The notes under the pieces: generated by a model
Seen by the model: only the letters and a program-made list of their open reading frames with translations
Told to the model about the DNA's origin: nothing
Database searches by the model: none
Translations under genes and position numbers: made by a program
Source: Pseudomonadales bacterium
Lineage (GTDB): Bacteria; Pseudomonadota; Gammaproteobacteria; Pseudomonadales; Azotimanducaceae
NCBI GenBank assembly: GCA_019634925.1
Contig: JAHCAL010000003.1
Coordinates: 1-64,000, forward strand
Length of the DNA stretch: 64,000 nucleotides
Reading direction: 5' to 3'
Part shown: positions 10,179 to 18,587 of the stretch, piece by piece
Position numbering within the stretch: the stretch's first letter is position 1
Layout: every line of letters starts with the position of its first letter

Positions 10179-10255
10179 TGGTCGGGGCGGCCGGATTTGA
10201 ACCGACGACCACTTGACCCCCAGTCAAGTGCGCTACCAGACTGCGCTACGCCCCG
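10179..10255 (-). tRNA. tRNA-Pro (anticodon GGG)
   Basis: The minus strand folds into a 77-nt tRNA. The acceptor CGGGGCG pairs with CGCCCCG, the D arm is GCGCAGTCTGGTAGCGC, the anticodon stem CTTGA/TCAAG encloses CTGGGGG, the T loop is GGTTCAAATCC, and CCA is encoded. The first base C is typical of tRNA-Pro. Confidence 0.96.
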
Positions 10256-10266
10256 CGAAGGGCGCA

Positions 10267-10295
10267 ATCATAGCGGAACCCGCCGAACCGGGCAA
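10267..10295 (-). promoter_or_regulatory. promoter for tRNA-Pro
   Basis: On the minus strand TTGCCC (10290-10295), a 17-base spacer and TATGAT (10267-10272) form a sigma-70-type promoter whose start would fall about five bases before the tRNA. The -35 hexamer lies at the edge of the 10-bp tandem repeat array. Confidence 0.6.
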
Positions 10296-10345
10296 AGCCG
10301 GGCCAAGCCGGGCCAAGCCGGTCCAAGCCGGGCAAAGTCGGTCCG
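10288..10345. repeat. 10-bp tandem repeat array upstream of tRNA-Pro
   Basis: Five to six units of the type GGCCAAGCCG, with variants GGCAAAGCCG, GTCCAAGCCG and GGCAAAGTCG, follow each other head to tail from 10291. On the tRNA strand each unit contains CTTGGCCCGG or a close variant. The unit equals about one helical turn. Confidence 0.85.
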
Positions 10346-10360
10346 GCGGGCAAGGCGCGA

Positions 10361-11173
10361 TCAGCGCCCCTTGAACACCGGCTTGCGCTTCTCCATGAAC
10401 GACGCCATGCCTTCCTTGAAGTCTTCCGACTGGAACAGCGGCAGCAGCTGCAGGAAGACGTGGTGGACGTGGTCGTTGAACGTCTCGTTCATGCCCATGC
10501 GCATCATGCGCTTCGAACTCTGCACCGCCATCGGCGCGTTGCCGGCGATCTCGCGGCCGAGCGCCTGGGCGGCGGCGAGCGTCTCGGCGGCCGGGACCAC
10601 CCGCGAGACGAGCCCCATGCGCTCGCACTCGTCGGCCATGAGCGTGCGGCCGGTGAAGATCAGTTCGGCGGCCTTCGACCAGCCGATCAGGCGCGGCAGG
10701 ATCCAGGTGCCGCCGGATTCCGGCACCACGCCGCGCGCGGTGAACGCCGCGGCGAGCTTGGCGTTGTCGGCCATGATGCGGATGTCGCAACCGAGCGCGA
10801 GATCCATGCCGTAGCCTGCGGCCGAACCGTTCAGCGCGCAGATGGTCGGCGTGTCCAGGCTGTGCAGCACGGTCGGCGGGGTGTTGCGCAGGTCGAGCGT
10901 CGCGGGCGAGCTGCGCTGCGAGGAGAGGTTGCTCGAGATGCCGCCGCCGCGCAGGTCGAGGCCGGCGCAGAAGAAGCGCCCGGAACCGGTGATCACCATG
11001 GCACGGACGTCGGGATCGGCGTCGGCGGCGAGCAGGCACTTCGACAGTGCGTCGAGCATGGGCCCGGAAATCGTGTTCTGCTGCTCGGGCCGATTGATGG
11101 TGATGGTGGCGACGTGATCGGCCACGTCGTAGAGGACTTCGTCGCTGCCGGACGGGTTGCGTTCGCCTGCCAC
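10361..11173 (-). CDS. enoyl-CoA hydratase/isomerase family protein
   Basis: This cytoplasmic crotonase-fold protein of 270 residues acts on acyl-CoA esters. It has the N-terminal block VATITINRPEQQNTIS, the first oxyanion-hole segment ARAMVITGSGRFFCAGLDLRG (read here as AMVITGSGRFFCAGLDL) and the second, CALNGSAAGYGMDLALGCDI. A glutamate lies in the position VPESGGTWILPR, as in catalytic hydratases. The GTG at 11173 is chosen because GGAG lies seven bases before it. The nearby thioesterase hints at acyl-CoA metabolism, but no operon is formed. Confidence 0.87.
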   Translation of the reverse strand: MAGERNPSGSDEVLYDVADHVATITINRPEQQNTISGPMLDALSKCLLAADADPDVRAMVITGSGRFFCAGLDLRGGGISSNLSSQRSSPATLDLRNTPPTVLHSLDTPTICALNGSAAGYGMDLALGCDIRIMADNAKLAAAFTARGVVPESGGTWILPRLIGWSKAAELIFTGRTLMADECERMGLVSRVVPAAETLAAAQALGREIAGNAPMAVQSSKRMMRMGMNETFNDHVHHVFLQLLPLFQSEDFKEGMASFMEKRKPVFKGR

Positions 11174-11315
11174 AGTGATGCTCCGCAAAGTTTTGTAAGC
11201 CGCGAACTTACGGGTTTGAGAACGGCTGCGCAAGCCGCGGGACGCACCGGTTCCGCGCATGGCGCGGCGCGAATCGCTTGACTAGATTTCAGGCACTCGC
11301 TGGGGAACACGTGGC

Positions 11316-11540
11316 ATGCAGAATCGGAACGAGGACGTAGTCGACCTGCTGGAGATCCTTCATGCCCGGCACCTGCGCGACCAGGTGGTCGTCCAGCTGA
11401 AGCGTCTCGCGGGCGCGGAGGCCAACCTGCTGGTGCCGTTCGACGGTGCCCAGCGCGTGGCGGGCCGCTACTACGAATCGATGCTGATCACCGTGGCCGA
11501 GCTCCTCGAGGAACTCGGCGACCGCCGCCCGCTGGACTAG
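11316..11540 (+). CDS. small hypothetical protein
   Basis: This 74-residue acidic, helical protein (MQNRNEDVVDLLEILHARHL) has no signal peptide, membrane segment or motif I recognise. It has a sequence bias like real proteins and a plausible ATG, but no strong ribosome-binding site. It ends four bases into the convergent Nudix gene. It is probably a genuine small gene of unknown role. Confidence 0.5.
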   Translation: MQNRNEDVVDLLEILHARHLRDQVVVQLKRLAGAEANLLVPFDGAQRVAGRYYESMLITVAELLEELGDRRPLD

Positions 11541-12331
11541 CCAGCCCGCTCCGGCATCCGCTCCTCGCTCACCGCGTAGCCGGCTTCGCGCGGAATACAC
11601 AGGAACGTGCCGTCCGTGCGGCGCTCCGTCCAGGGCAGCACCCGGACCACCGGTGCGGCGCGTGCGCCCGCGATCGCTGCAGCCACCGTGTCGAACACCG
11701 CCAGTTTCTCGATGTTGCGCAGGGTCGGGAAGATGATCGTGCGGGTGCCGGCGGCAGCCTGGGCGAGTGCATCGGCCGGCCGGATCCACACCGAATCCAC
11801 CGACTCGTGGCCATCGTGTACGGCGAGATGGTCGGCCGGCGCGGCAGCCAGGAAGAAGTGGGTGTCGAAACGCTTCGGCATCATCTCCGGCGTGACCCAG
11901 TGCGCGAAATGTACCAGCTGATCGCATGCCAGCCGCAGCCGTTCGTTCTCGACGAACGCCCGCAGCGAACTCGCGCCGCTGTGGAGGCTGGTGCGGTATG
12001 GTTCGAGCTCGACCAGGCGGCGTGCGGCGACGAGACCCGCATCACCCTCGGTGCGCGCGAGCAGGATGCCGCATTCCTCGAATGCCTCGCGGATCGCCGA
12101 GATCTGGATGGCGCGCATGTCCGAATCCGCCGCAGCGCCGTCGAGGTGCGCGAGCAGCGCCGGGTCATAGTCCTGCGGGTCGGCCTTGCCGCCGGGAAAC
12201 ACCAGCGCGCCGGAAGCGAAGTCGATCTGGTGGTGACGCACCACCATGAATACTTCGAGCCCCTGCGGGCCGTCGCGCAGCATCATGATGGTGGCGGACG
12301 GAACGGGTGGTGCGGGCGCCTTGCCGGTCAT
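11537..12331 (-). CDS. Nudix hydrolase (NUDT19/RP2-like)
   Basis: Nudix enzymes hydrolyse nucleoside diphosphates linked to another group. In this 264-residue protein the N-terminal strand VFMVVRHHQIDFASGALVFPGGK is followed, after a long insertion, by AIREAFEECGILLAR, which is the REUxEExGU half of the Nudix box. The split box is typical of the NUDT7/NUDT19 class associated with CoA or acyl-CoA hydrolysis. The C-terminal part carries the VLPWTERR block. The substrate is inferred only from class. Confidence 0.85.
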   Translation of the reverse strand: MTGKAPAPPVPSATIMMLRDGPQGLEVFMVVRHHQIDFASGALVFPGGKADPQDYDPALLAHLDGAAADSDMRAIQISAIREAFEECGILLARTEGDAGLVAARRLVELEPYRTSLHSGASSLRAFVENERLRLACDQLVHFAHWVTPEMMPKRFDTHFFLAAAPADHLAVHDGHESVDSVWIRPADALAQAAAGTRTIIFPTLRNIEKLAVFDTVAAAIAGARAAPVVRVLPWTERRTDGTFLCIPREAGYAVSEERMPERAG

Positions 12332-12413
12332 CGCGTGAAACTCCCCTCGATCGTGCGGTTGCGTTACGGATTCTTGCGTAGTGGTCTTCGGAATGTCCGG
12401 CGCCGCGTGCGGC

Positions 12414-13310
12414 TCAGCGGCCGGCGACTTCGCCGATGAAGCGGTCGAGCGTCGCGATCTTCTGCGCCATGTCGCCGAGCGTGAAGTCCGGGACGATCAG
12501 TTCGTCGACGCCGATCCGTGCGTATTCCGCGACGATCGCGCGGATCTCCTCGACCGTCCCGACGAGGTGCGGCTGCGGGATCTTCGCCGCGCGCATGCGC
12601 GCCAGGTAGTCCGGGTCGTCGCTCATGAACAGCAATGCGACGGCGGTGCGCCGGATCGATTTCGGATCGCGGCCGAGCTGCCGGCAATGCCCGTCGAGAA
12701 TCGCCATCTTGTGCGCGAGGATCGCCGGATCGCCCCATACGTTCCATTCGTCTGCGTGGCGGGCGGTGATGCGCAGCGTGACCTGCTCGCCGCCACCGCC
12801 GATCAGCAGGGGCAGCGGCTGCTGCACGGGTTTCGGCTCCAGTGAAGCGTCCTCGAGTCGGTAGAACCGGCCGTCGAAGGAAGTCTTCGGCTGGCTGAAC
12901 AGGGACCGGATCACCGTGCAGGCTTCGTCCAGCCGGGCGAGCCGCTCGCCGACGGTGTAGAAGGGAATGCCGTACTGACGGTGTTCGTTTTCCTGCCAGC
13001 CGCTGCCGAGTCCGAGCACCACCCGGCCGCCGGTGACGTGGTCGAGCGTGGCGGCCATCTTCGCCAGCACCGCCGGGTGCCGATAGGTATTGCCGACCAC
13101 CAGCGTGCCGATTCGCAGGCGCGGCACCAGCGCGCCGAGCGCGGACAGCGTGACCCAGGCCTCGGGCCAGGGCGCACTGGTATCCGCCGCGTTCGGCATG
13201 AAGTGATCCGCATACCAGAAGCCGTCCCAGCCGGTCCGTTCGACGTGCCGGGCGAGGGTCAGCACGTCCTCGAAGCGTTGGGAGGGTGTTGGCCAGAAGC
13301 TGAAGCGCAT
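12414..13310 (-). CDS. LLM-class flavin-dependent oxidoreductase
   Basis: The 298-residue protein is a luciferase-like TIM-barrel monooxygenase using FMN or F420. Features are the start MRFSFWPTPSQRFEDVL, GTLVVGNTYRHPAVLAKMAATLD and the family block GRVVLGLGSGWQENEH near 90-110. Reaction and substrate are unknown. A second, distinct member lies at 43468-44313. It is divergent from the GNAT gene. Confidence 0.85.
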   Translation of the reverse strand: MRFSFWPTPSQRFEDVLTLARHVERTGWDGFWYADHFMPNAADTSAPWPEAWVTLSALGALVPRLRIGTLVVGNTYRHPAVLAKMAATLDHVTGGRVVLGLGSGWQENEHRQYGIPFYTVGERLARLDEACTVIRSLFSQPKTSFDGRFYRLEDASLEPKPVQQPLPLLIGGGGEQVTLRITARHADEWNVWGDPAILAHKMAILDGHCRQLGRDPKSIRRTAVALLFMSDDPDYLARMRAAKIPQPHLVGTVEEIRAIVAEYARIGVDELIVPDFTLGDMAQKIATLDRFIGEVAGR

Positions 13311-13420
13311 GGAGCGGAATCCGTTGCGACGCGCCGGTTGCGCAGGGTCCCGGATGTTCGCTTATGTACCTGCCTATGGCAAACTCGGGCTGGAAAGGGG
13401 GCAACCATGGAGGGGAAGCC

Positions 13421-13960
13421 ATGGGAAATGCGATTGCCCTGCCGGTACTCGCCACCGAGCGCCTGCGGCTGCGGCCGATCACGCACGACGACGTGCCGGC
13501 ACTGCATTGTTTCTGGACCGATCCCGCGGTGCGCAAGTACCTGTGGGACAACGTGATCATTCCGCGCGAACAGGTGGTGGCGATCGTCGATGAGAGCCTG
13601 GCGAGTTTCGCGTCGCTCGGTACGGGGCTGTTCGCGATCGAGGTGCGGCGTGACCCGGGCACGCTCGTCGGATTCTGCGGGCACCGCCGGCTCGAGGACG
13701 GATCCGTCGAACTGCTGTACGGCATCCTGCCCGCATTCTGGGGCGAAGGGCTCGTGACCGAAGCCGCACGCGAGGTGCTGCGGCACGGATTCGAACAGTG
13801 CGGGTTCGACCGTGTGATAGGCGCGACCGATACCCCGAACCAGCGCTCCGTGCGGGTCATGCAACGCATCGGCATGGTGTTCGAAGCGCGCCGGCCGTAT
13901 CGGGGGCTCGATACGGTGTTCTACGGCATTTCGGCGGGGGAGTTCGCCGCCGCGCAGTGA
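13421..13960 (+). CDS. GNAT-family N-acetyltransferase (RimJ/RimL type)
   Basis: This 179-residue acetyltransferase transfers acetyl from acetyl-CoA to an amine, often a protein N-terminus or small molecule. It has the LATERLRLRPITHDDVPAL opening of Acetyltransf_3 proteins and the acetyl-CoA loop GEGLVTEAAREVLRHGF, then NQRSVRVMQRIGM. The ATG at 13421 is preferred over upstream ones because GGAGGGG lies directly before it. The stop overlaps the GTG of the DUF503 gene (GTGA), so the two are translationally coupled. Confidence 0.87.
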   Translation: MGNAIALPVLATERLRLRPITHDDVPALHCFWTDPAVRKYLWDNVIIPREQVVAIVDESLASFASLGTGLFAIEVRRDPGTLVGFCGHRRLEDGSVELLYGILPAFWGEGLVTEAAREVLRHGFEQCGFDRVIGATDTPNQRSVRVMQRIGMVFEARRPYRGLDTVFYGISAGEFAAAQ

Positions 13961-14241
13961 GCATCGGCAGCCTTGCAATCGAATTCCGGCTCGCCGGCTG
14001 CCGTTCGCTCAAGGAAAAGCGGCAGCGGCTGAACGGCCTGCGCGAGCGCTTCGGGCGCGCGCCGAACGTCGCCGTGTTCGAGAGCGCTCACCAGGACCTG
14101 CTGCAGCGTGCCGAGTGGACCTTCGTCGCGGGTGCTGCGGGCGCGCGGGTCGTCGAACAGCTGCTGGCCGGCATCGAGCGCGACGTGCAGCTCTCGGTCG
14201 ATGCGGAGCTGATCGATATCCGCCGTCAATGGCTCGATTGA
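13957..14241 (+). CDS. DUF503 family protein
   Basis: This 94-residue cytoplasmic protein matches DUF503: the core block CRSLKEKRQRLNGLRERF is followed by NVAVFESAHQDLLQRAEWTFV. The YlxP-like family has no firmly established function; members often lie near ribosome or translation genes. It starts with GTG overlapping the GNAT stop and overlaps the next gene by 13 bases. Confidence 0.85.
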   Translation: MSIGSLAIEFRLAGCRSLKEKRQRLNGLRERFGRAPNVAVFESAHQDLLQRAEWTFVAGAAGARVVEQLLAGIERDVQLSVDAELIDIRRQWLD

Positions 14242-15293
14242 GTGGCTGGCCCGGCGCGCGGTGGATTAGCGCGTGGCGCTTGCAGGGGCTCGCGGTCGGC
14301 CTGGCACTGGCCGCGCTGACTGCCTGCGCCCGCACCGACGGCGCTGCCGACCAGGCGGACTACCTGGCGCGGCTCGCGCGTGTGCTCGATACCGATGTCG
14401 GCGCGGTTCCAGAGCCGGCCGGACCTGCGTATCCGCCGCGCCGCGCACTCGTGCACGAGCTGCCGCGCGATGCGATCGACGTCGGCGAGTTCATCGATCT
14501 GCACGGCTGCGACATGGGTGCGCTGGTCGGTTATCGCAACAGCCCGCTCGGCCGTCTGCAGGGTGCGAGCCAGCGGCTCGGCTACGAGGTTGCCTGGCTC
14601 GCGGCGCTGGATCGCTGCGGCAGCGCGGCGCCCGACTGGATGCGGGCGCGGGCGAGGGCCAAGACGGCCCAGCTGCCCGTGCTCTACTGGAATGCGCTCT
14701 TCGCCGGTGACGAAATCCGCATCGCGCTCGGGGCGTCGCGGCCCCTCCCGCCGGGCGACTTCGCCTGGCTCCTGCGCGAGTTCGCCGACCACCTCGATGC
14801 GCTCGAACGAGGCGGCTTCGATGGTGCCGGGTTCGAGGCGAGCCTCGCGCTGCTGCGCGCCGGCAGTTGGGTCGGACCCGCGCGGCAGGACTGGGCCGGG
14901 TGGCGGGCCGTGCTGGATGCCGCGGCCGACGCGCTCGATCGTGAGGCCGGCCGCGTGTGCCGCAACGGCCGGCCGACACCGCGCAGCGCGATCCTCGGAA
15001 ACGTATTCGCGCAGGTCTATCTCGGGCAGCTGCAGCCGCGTCTGGCCGACGACCTGAGCAGGCACGAGGCGTGGGTGGCCGCGTTCGCGGTGCTGGCAGA
15101 CCGTCTGGACGAAGTCGCTACCACCGGGTTTCGTGAATGGTACGGGCAGGTGCTCGATCCCGCGGCCGAAGGCCCGGGCGTGCGCAGCGAATGGCGCCGT
15201 ACGCGCGGCGCAGTGGTGCGCCATGCCGAAGCCTGGCAGCGGCTCTTCGCCACCTGCGGTATTGATCCGCGCGCCGTGGTGCGACAGGATTGA
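14229..15293 (+). CDS. DUF3080-type lipoprotein
   Basis: This 354-residue protein has an N-terminal signal with the lipobox LTAC (about residues 29-32), so it is exported and lipidated. The remainder is helical, with DAIDVGEFIDLHGCDMGALVGYRNSPLGRL (shown in part) near residues 80-110, resembling DUF3080 proteins of gammaproteobacteria. Function unknown. The ATG at 14229 lies inside the DUF503 gene, and the next gene begins three bases after its stop, so GNAT-DUF503-DUF3080-15297 read as one transcription unit. Confidence 0.7.
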   Translation: MARLSGWPGARWISAWRLQGLAVGLALAALTACARTDGAADQADYLARLARVLDTDVGAVPEPAGPAYPPRRALVHELPRDAIDVGEFIDLHGCDMGALVGYRNSPLGRLQGASQRLGYEVAWLAALDRCGSAAPDWMRARARAKTAQLPVLYWNALFAGDEIRIALGASRPLPPGDFAWLLREFADHLDALERGGFDGAGFEASLALLRAGSWVGPARQDWAGWRAVLDAAADALDREAGRVCRNGRPTPRSAILGNVFAQVYLGQLQPRLADDLSRHEAWVAAFAVLADRLDEVATTGFREWYGQVLDPAAEGPGVRSEWRRTRGAVVRHAEAWQRLFATCGIDPRAVVRQD

Positions 15294-15296
15294 GCC

Positions 15297-15680
15297 ATGG
15301 CTTCACTTTTGCTCGTCATCCTCGTTGCAGTGGGCGCGTTCAGCTGGGTGCGCGCGACCCGGCAGAACCGCCGGCGCTGGCTCGCGCGGCTCGATCTGCC
15401 CGGCGTCTGGCTCTGGCAGGACCACGACGGCGAACTCGAGCTGGCCGGGGGCACCGATCGCGGGCGTTACCGGCTGCGCGACGATTCCGCCGAGGAACGC
15501 GGTGCCTGGCGGCTCGACGGGCATGCGCTGGTGCTCGAGGCGGAGCCGACCGGCACCGTGGTGACGCTCGACCTGCGGCTGTTCCGCGAAGGGACCATCG
15601 GTCTTCATGGTCCTGGCCGCGAGCGGCGTATCTACGTGAAGAAGCGCGCCAACGTGGTGCCCCTGCGGCGCCCGGCCTGA
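15297..15680 (+). CDS. membrane-anchored hypothetical protein
   Basis: The 127-residue protein has one N-terminal transmembrane helix (SLLLVILVAVGAFSWV, about 3-18), a basic stretch (RATRQNRRRWLAR) and a beta-rich domain of about 95 residues with LPGVWLWQDHDGELELAGG. Its composition suggests a small cytoplasmic lipocalin-like or beta-sandwich domain tethered to the inner membrane, but no family is recognised. It directly follows the DUF3080 gene. Confidence 0.6.
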   Translation: MASLLLVILVAVGAFSWVRATRQNRRRWLARLDLPGVWLWQDHDGELELAGGTDRGRYRLRDDSAEERGAWRLDGHALVLEAEPTGTVVTLDLRLFREGTIGLHGPGRERRIYVKKRANVVPLRRPA

Positions 15681-15757
15681 GAGCGCGCCTCCGGCGCGGC
15701 AGCGCCGCGCACGAGTCGCAGCCCTCCCATCCATCAGTTCACCCGAGTAGTCATCCG

Positions 15758-16642
15758 ATGAAAAAACAGTCACGCGCCTTTGCCCGTGATATCCGTGATC
15801 TCGTGCAGCGGGCCCTCGCCATCGTACCGGCGCCCGAGGCGATCGACTGGAACACCTGCCGCGCCGCGGTCTGGCAGGCCGATGCGTGGCGCGCGGGCTT
15901 CCGGGCGCACGCCGATCTCGACGACATCGCGTTCGAAGACCTGCTGTGGATCGACGACCAGAAGGCCGCGATCGACACCAATACCCGCCAGTTCCTCGCC
16001 GGGCTGCCCGCCAACAACGTGCTGCTGTGGGGCGCGCGCGGCACCGGCAAGTCCTCGCTGGTACACGCGCTCTTGAACCGCTACGCCCACGCGGGGCTGC
16101 GCCTGGTCGAGGTGGGCAAGGGGCGGCTCGCGGCGTTGCCGGAGATCGCCCGGCGCGTGCGCGACGAGCCGTACCGCTACATCCTGTTCTGCGACGACCT
16201 GTCGTTCGAGTCGGACGATGCGTCTTACAAGGAACTGAAGAGCGCGCTCGAAGGGTCCATGTTCAAGGCGGCGCCCAACGTGCTCATCTATGCGACATCG
16301 AACCGGCGTCATCTGTTGCCCGAATACATGTCGGAGAACCGCCAGGCGACCATGGTGGAGGGCGAGCTTCATCAGTCCGAGGCGGTGGAGGAGAAGATCT
16401 CGCTGTCCGACCGGTTCGGCCTGTGGCTCTCGTTCCACCCGTTCCGCCAGCAGGCGTACCTGGAAGTGGTCGAGCACTGGGTCACGCGGCTCGCGGCACG
16501 GCACGGCTGCGCGGTACCGTTCGACGAGGCCGCGCGCGCCGAGGCACTGCGCTGGGCGCTCGCGCGCGGCGTGCGCAGCGGGCGCACCGCGCAGCATTTC
16601 GCGCGGCACTGGGTGGGATCGCAAGGCCTCGACCTGCCTTGA
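15758..16642 (+). CDS. DUF815 AAA-type ATPase
   Basis: The 294-residue cytoplasmic protein has a Walker A loop GARGTGKSS near residues 91-99 and a Walker B strand YILFCDDLSFE near 143-153, followed by the sensor-1-like YATSNRRHLLPEYM. These are signatures of the DUF815 ATPases, whose substrate is unknown. The ATG at 15758 agrees with the family start (MKKQSRAFARDIRDL). Its stop codon overlaps the first of three tandem promoters that serve tRNA-Glu. Confidence 0.85.
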   Translation: MKKQSRAFARDIRDLVQRALAIVPAPEAIDWNTCRAAVWQADAWRAGFRAHADLDDIAFEDLLWIDDQKAAIDTNTRQFLAGLPANNVLLWGARGTGKSSLVHALLNRYAHAGLRLVEVGKGRLAALPEIARRVRDEPYRYILFCDDLSFESDDASYKELKSALEGSMFKAAPNVLIYATSNRRHLLPEYMSENRQATMVEGELHQSEAVEEKISLSDRFGLWLSFHPFRQQAYLEVVEHWVTRLAARHGCAVPFDEAARAEALRWALARGVRSGRTAQHFARHWVGSQGLDLP

Positions 16643-16731
16643 CGTGCCGGAGGCACGTTCATAGTGTTCCTTGACGTGCCGGAGGCACGTTCATAGTGTT
16701 CCTTGACGTGCCGGAGGCACGTTCATAGAAT
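16639..16731 (+). promoter_or_regulatory. triplicated promoter of tRNA-Glu (three 32-bp units)
   Basis: Three units of 32 bases begin with TTGACG at 16639, 16671 and 16703. Each has a spacer of exactly 17 bases and a -10 element: TAGTGT in the first two, TAGAAT in the third. The third lies correctly for tRNA-Glu, and GCGCGG follows it as a GC-rich discriminator. Each spacer includes the palindrome ACGTGCC-GGA-GGCACGT. The first -35 overlaps the stop codon of the DUF815 gene. Confidence 0.85.
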
Positions 16732-16746
16732 GCGCGGCTCTTGTGA

Positions 16747-16822
16747 GTCCCCTTCGTCTAGAGGCCTAGGACACTGCCCTTTCACGGCGGCAACAGGGGT
16801 TCGAATCCCCTAGGGGACGCCA
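16747..16822 (+). tRNA. tRNA-Glu (anticodon TTC)
   Basis: The 76-nt gene is nearly identical to the Escherichia coli tRNA-Glu: acceptor GTCCCCT/AGGGGAC, anticodon loop CTTTCAC, T loop GGTTCGAATCC, encoded CCA. It begins about nine bases after the predicted transcription start of the third promoter copy. Confidence 0.98.
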
Positions 16823-16828
16823 TCTACA

Positions 16829-16846
16829 GCCCTGCGTCAGCAGGGC
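16829..16846 (+). terminator. first hairpin downstream of tRNA-Glu
   Basis: GCCCTGC pairs perfectly with GCAGGGC around the loop GTCA. No U-tract follows directly; the true terminator is probably the next hairpin. Confidence 0.45.
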
Positions 16847-16853
16847 GCGACGT

Positions 16854-16884
16854 GAAGCCCGCCCCGTGCGGGCTTCGTGCTTTT
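16854..16884 (+). terminator. intrinsic terminator of tRNA-Glu
   Basis: GAAGCCCGC (16854-16862) pairs with GCGGGCTTC (16868-16876) across a five-base loop, followed by GTGCTTTT. This is a normal Rho-independent terminator for the tRNA unit. Confidence 0.8.
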
Positions 16885-16970
16885 CGGAGGTCGGGCACGC
16901 CGGTCGATCTCTGGACGCGCATCGCCCGAATACCTATGTTTGGCGTTTTCCTTGCGAGACGGAGGGGAGC

Positions 16971-18587
16971 ATGACGTTTCCGTGGAACCACGGGGATATT
17001 CTCGATGCGATCGAACAGGTCGTGCCCGGCGAACGGGCGGCGCTGATCCACGGCGAGCGGGTGATCGACTGGCGCACGTTCTCCGCGCGCACCAACAATC
17101 TGGCCGCGGCACTGCAGGCCCGCGGCGCGGCGCCGGGTGACAAGATCGGCTTCTACATGCGCAACTGCCCCGAGTATTCGGAGGCGATCGCGGCCGCCTT
17201 CAAGGCGCGGCTCACCCATGTCAACGTCAACTATCGCTACGTCGATCGGGAGCTGGTCTACCTGCTCGACAATGCCGATGCGGCGGTAGTCGTATACGCG
17301 GCCGAGTTTGCGCCGCGGGTCGCCGCCATCCGCGGCGAGCTGCCGCTGGTGCATACCTGGATCGAGGTCGCCGACGGTCATCCTGGCAATACCGACGTAC
17401 TGCACTACGACGAACTCGTGGCTGACGGAGACGGCGCGCCGCTCGGTATCGCGCGCTCCGGCGACGACATGCTGTTCCTCTACACGGGTGGCACCACCGG
17501 AATGCCGAAGGGCGTCATGTGGCGCCTCGACGACCTGTGGCGCGTCACCGGCGCCGGCGGCAATCCGCGGCTCGGCGTGCCGCCAGCGGTGGATCTGGCC
17601 GAGTTCGTCGAACGGGTGCGGGTCGACGCACCGCCGGTGAGCCTGCCCCTGCCGCCGCTCATGCACGGCACCGGCCTGCTCGGCGCGGTCGGCGCCATGA
17701 CGCGCGGCGGCACCTGCGTCACGCTCACCGGCCGCAGCTTCGACCCGCTCGAGGCGCTCGCGGCGGTCGACCGGCATCGGGTGACCACCATGACCATCGT
17801 GGGTGACGCGTTCGCGGCACCGATCGTCGCCGCGCTCGACGCGCAGGCCGGACGCTACGATTTTTCCTCGCTGCGCGCCATCACCTCGTCCGGCGTGATG
17901 TGGACGCGGACGGTCAAAGCGGGGCTCCTGCGGCACAACCCCGAGCTGCTGCTGGCCGACGGTTTTTCGTCGTCGGAGGCGATCGGGCTCGGCAGTTCCG
18001 TGATGACCCGCGACGCCGAGGTCGAAGTGGCGAAGTTCACGCTCGGGCCGACCTGCAAGGTCTTCACCGAGGATCATCGCGAAGTGGTGCCCGGGTCCGG
18101 TGAGGCCGGCATGGTGGCGGTGTCCGGATATCTGCCGGTCGGCTACTACAAGGACGCGGACAAGACCGCGCGGACGTTTCCGGTGATCGGCGGCGTGCGC
18201 TACTCGATCCCGGGCGACTGGGTCCGGGTCGAGGCGGACGGTTCGCTGACACTGCTCGGCCGCGGCAGCAACTGCATCAACACCGCGGGCGAGAAAGTGT
18301 ATCCGGAGGAGGTGGAGGAAGCCCTCAAGCATCATCCGAGCGTCTTCGACGCGCTGGTGGTCGGGCTGCCGGACGAGAAGTGGGGCCAGGCGATCACCGC
18401 GGTCGTCCAGCTGCGTGACGGCGTACCCTTCGACGAGGCGGCGCTCAAGGCGTTCGTGCACGAGCGGCTCGCCGGCTACAAGGTGCCGAAGCGGATCCTC
18501 GCGCGTGCCGATCTCGAACGCGCGCCGAACGGCAAGGCCAACTACCAGCTGATCCGGGACTACGCCGTGCAGCAGCTCGCCGGGTGA
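16971..18587 (+). CDS. acyl-CoA synthetase (AMP-forming)
   Basis: This 538-residue ANL-superfamily enzyme activates a carboxylic acid as adenylate and loads it on CoA. The P-loop-like motif is LFLYTGGTTGMPKGVMW near 165-181; the A8 region GDWVRVEADGSLTLLGR leads into the hinge, and PNGKANY carries the catalytic lysine near the C-terminus. GGAGGGG precedes the ATG at 16971. The stop overlaps the GTG of the MFS gene, starting a four-gene coupled run with hydantoinase A and B. The acid substrate is unknown. Confidence 0.9.
   Translation: MTFPWNHGDILDAIEQVVPGERAALIHGERVIDWRTFSARTNNLAAALQARGAAPGDKIGFYMRNCPEYSEAIAAAFKARLTHVNVNYRYVDRELVYLLDNADAAVVVYAAEFAPRVAAIRGELPLVHTWIEVADGHPGNTDVLHYDELVADGDGAPLGIARSGDDMLFLYTGGTTGMPKGVMWRLDDLWRVTGAGGNPRLGVPPAVDLAEFVERVRVDAPPVSLPLPPLMHGTGLLGAVGAMTRGGTCVTLTGRSFDPLEALAAVDRHRVTTMTIVGDAFAAPIVAALDAQAGRYDFSSLRAITSSGVMWTRTVKAGLLRHNPELLLADGFSSSEAIGLGSSVMTRDAEVEVAKFTLGPTCKVFTEDHREVVPGSGEAGMVAVSGYLPVGYYKDADKTARTFPVIGGVRYSIPGDWVRVEADGSLTLLGRGSNCINTAGEKVYPEEVEEALKHHPSVFDALVVGLPDEKWGQAITAVVQLRDGVPFDEAALKAFVHERLAGYKVPKRILARADLERAPNGKANYQLIRDYAVQQLAG

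Noticed and set aside
16639..16731. Three 32-bp repeats as a CRISPR array
   Set aside because: Units are directly adjacent with no spacers, no cas gene is near, and they have promoter layout.
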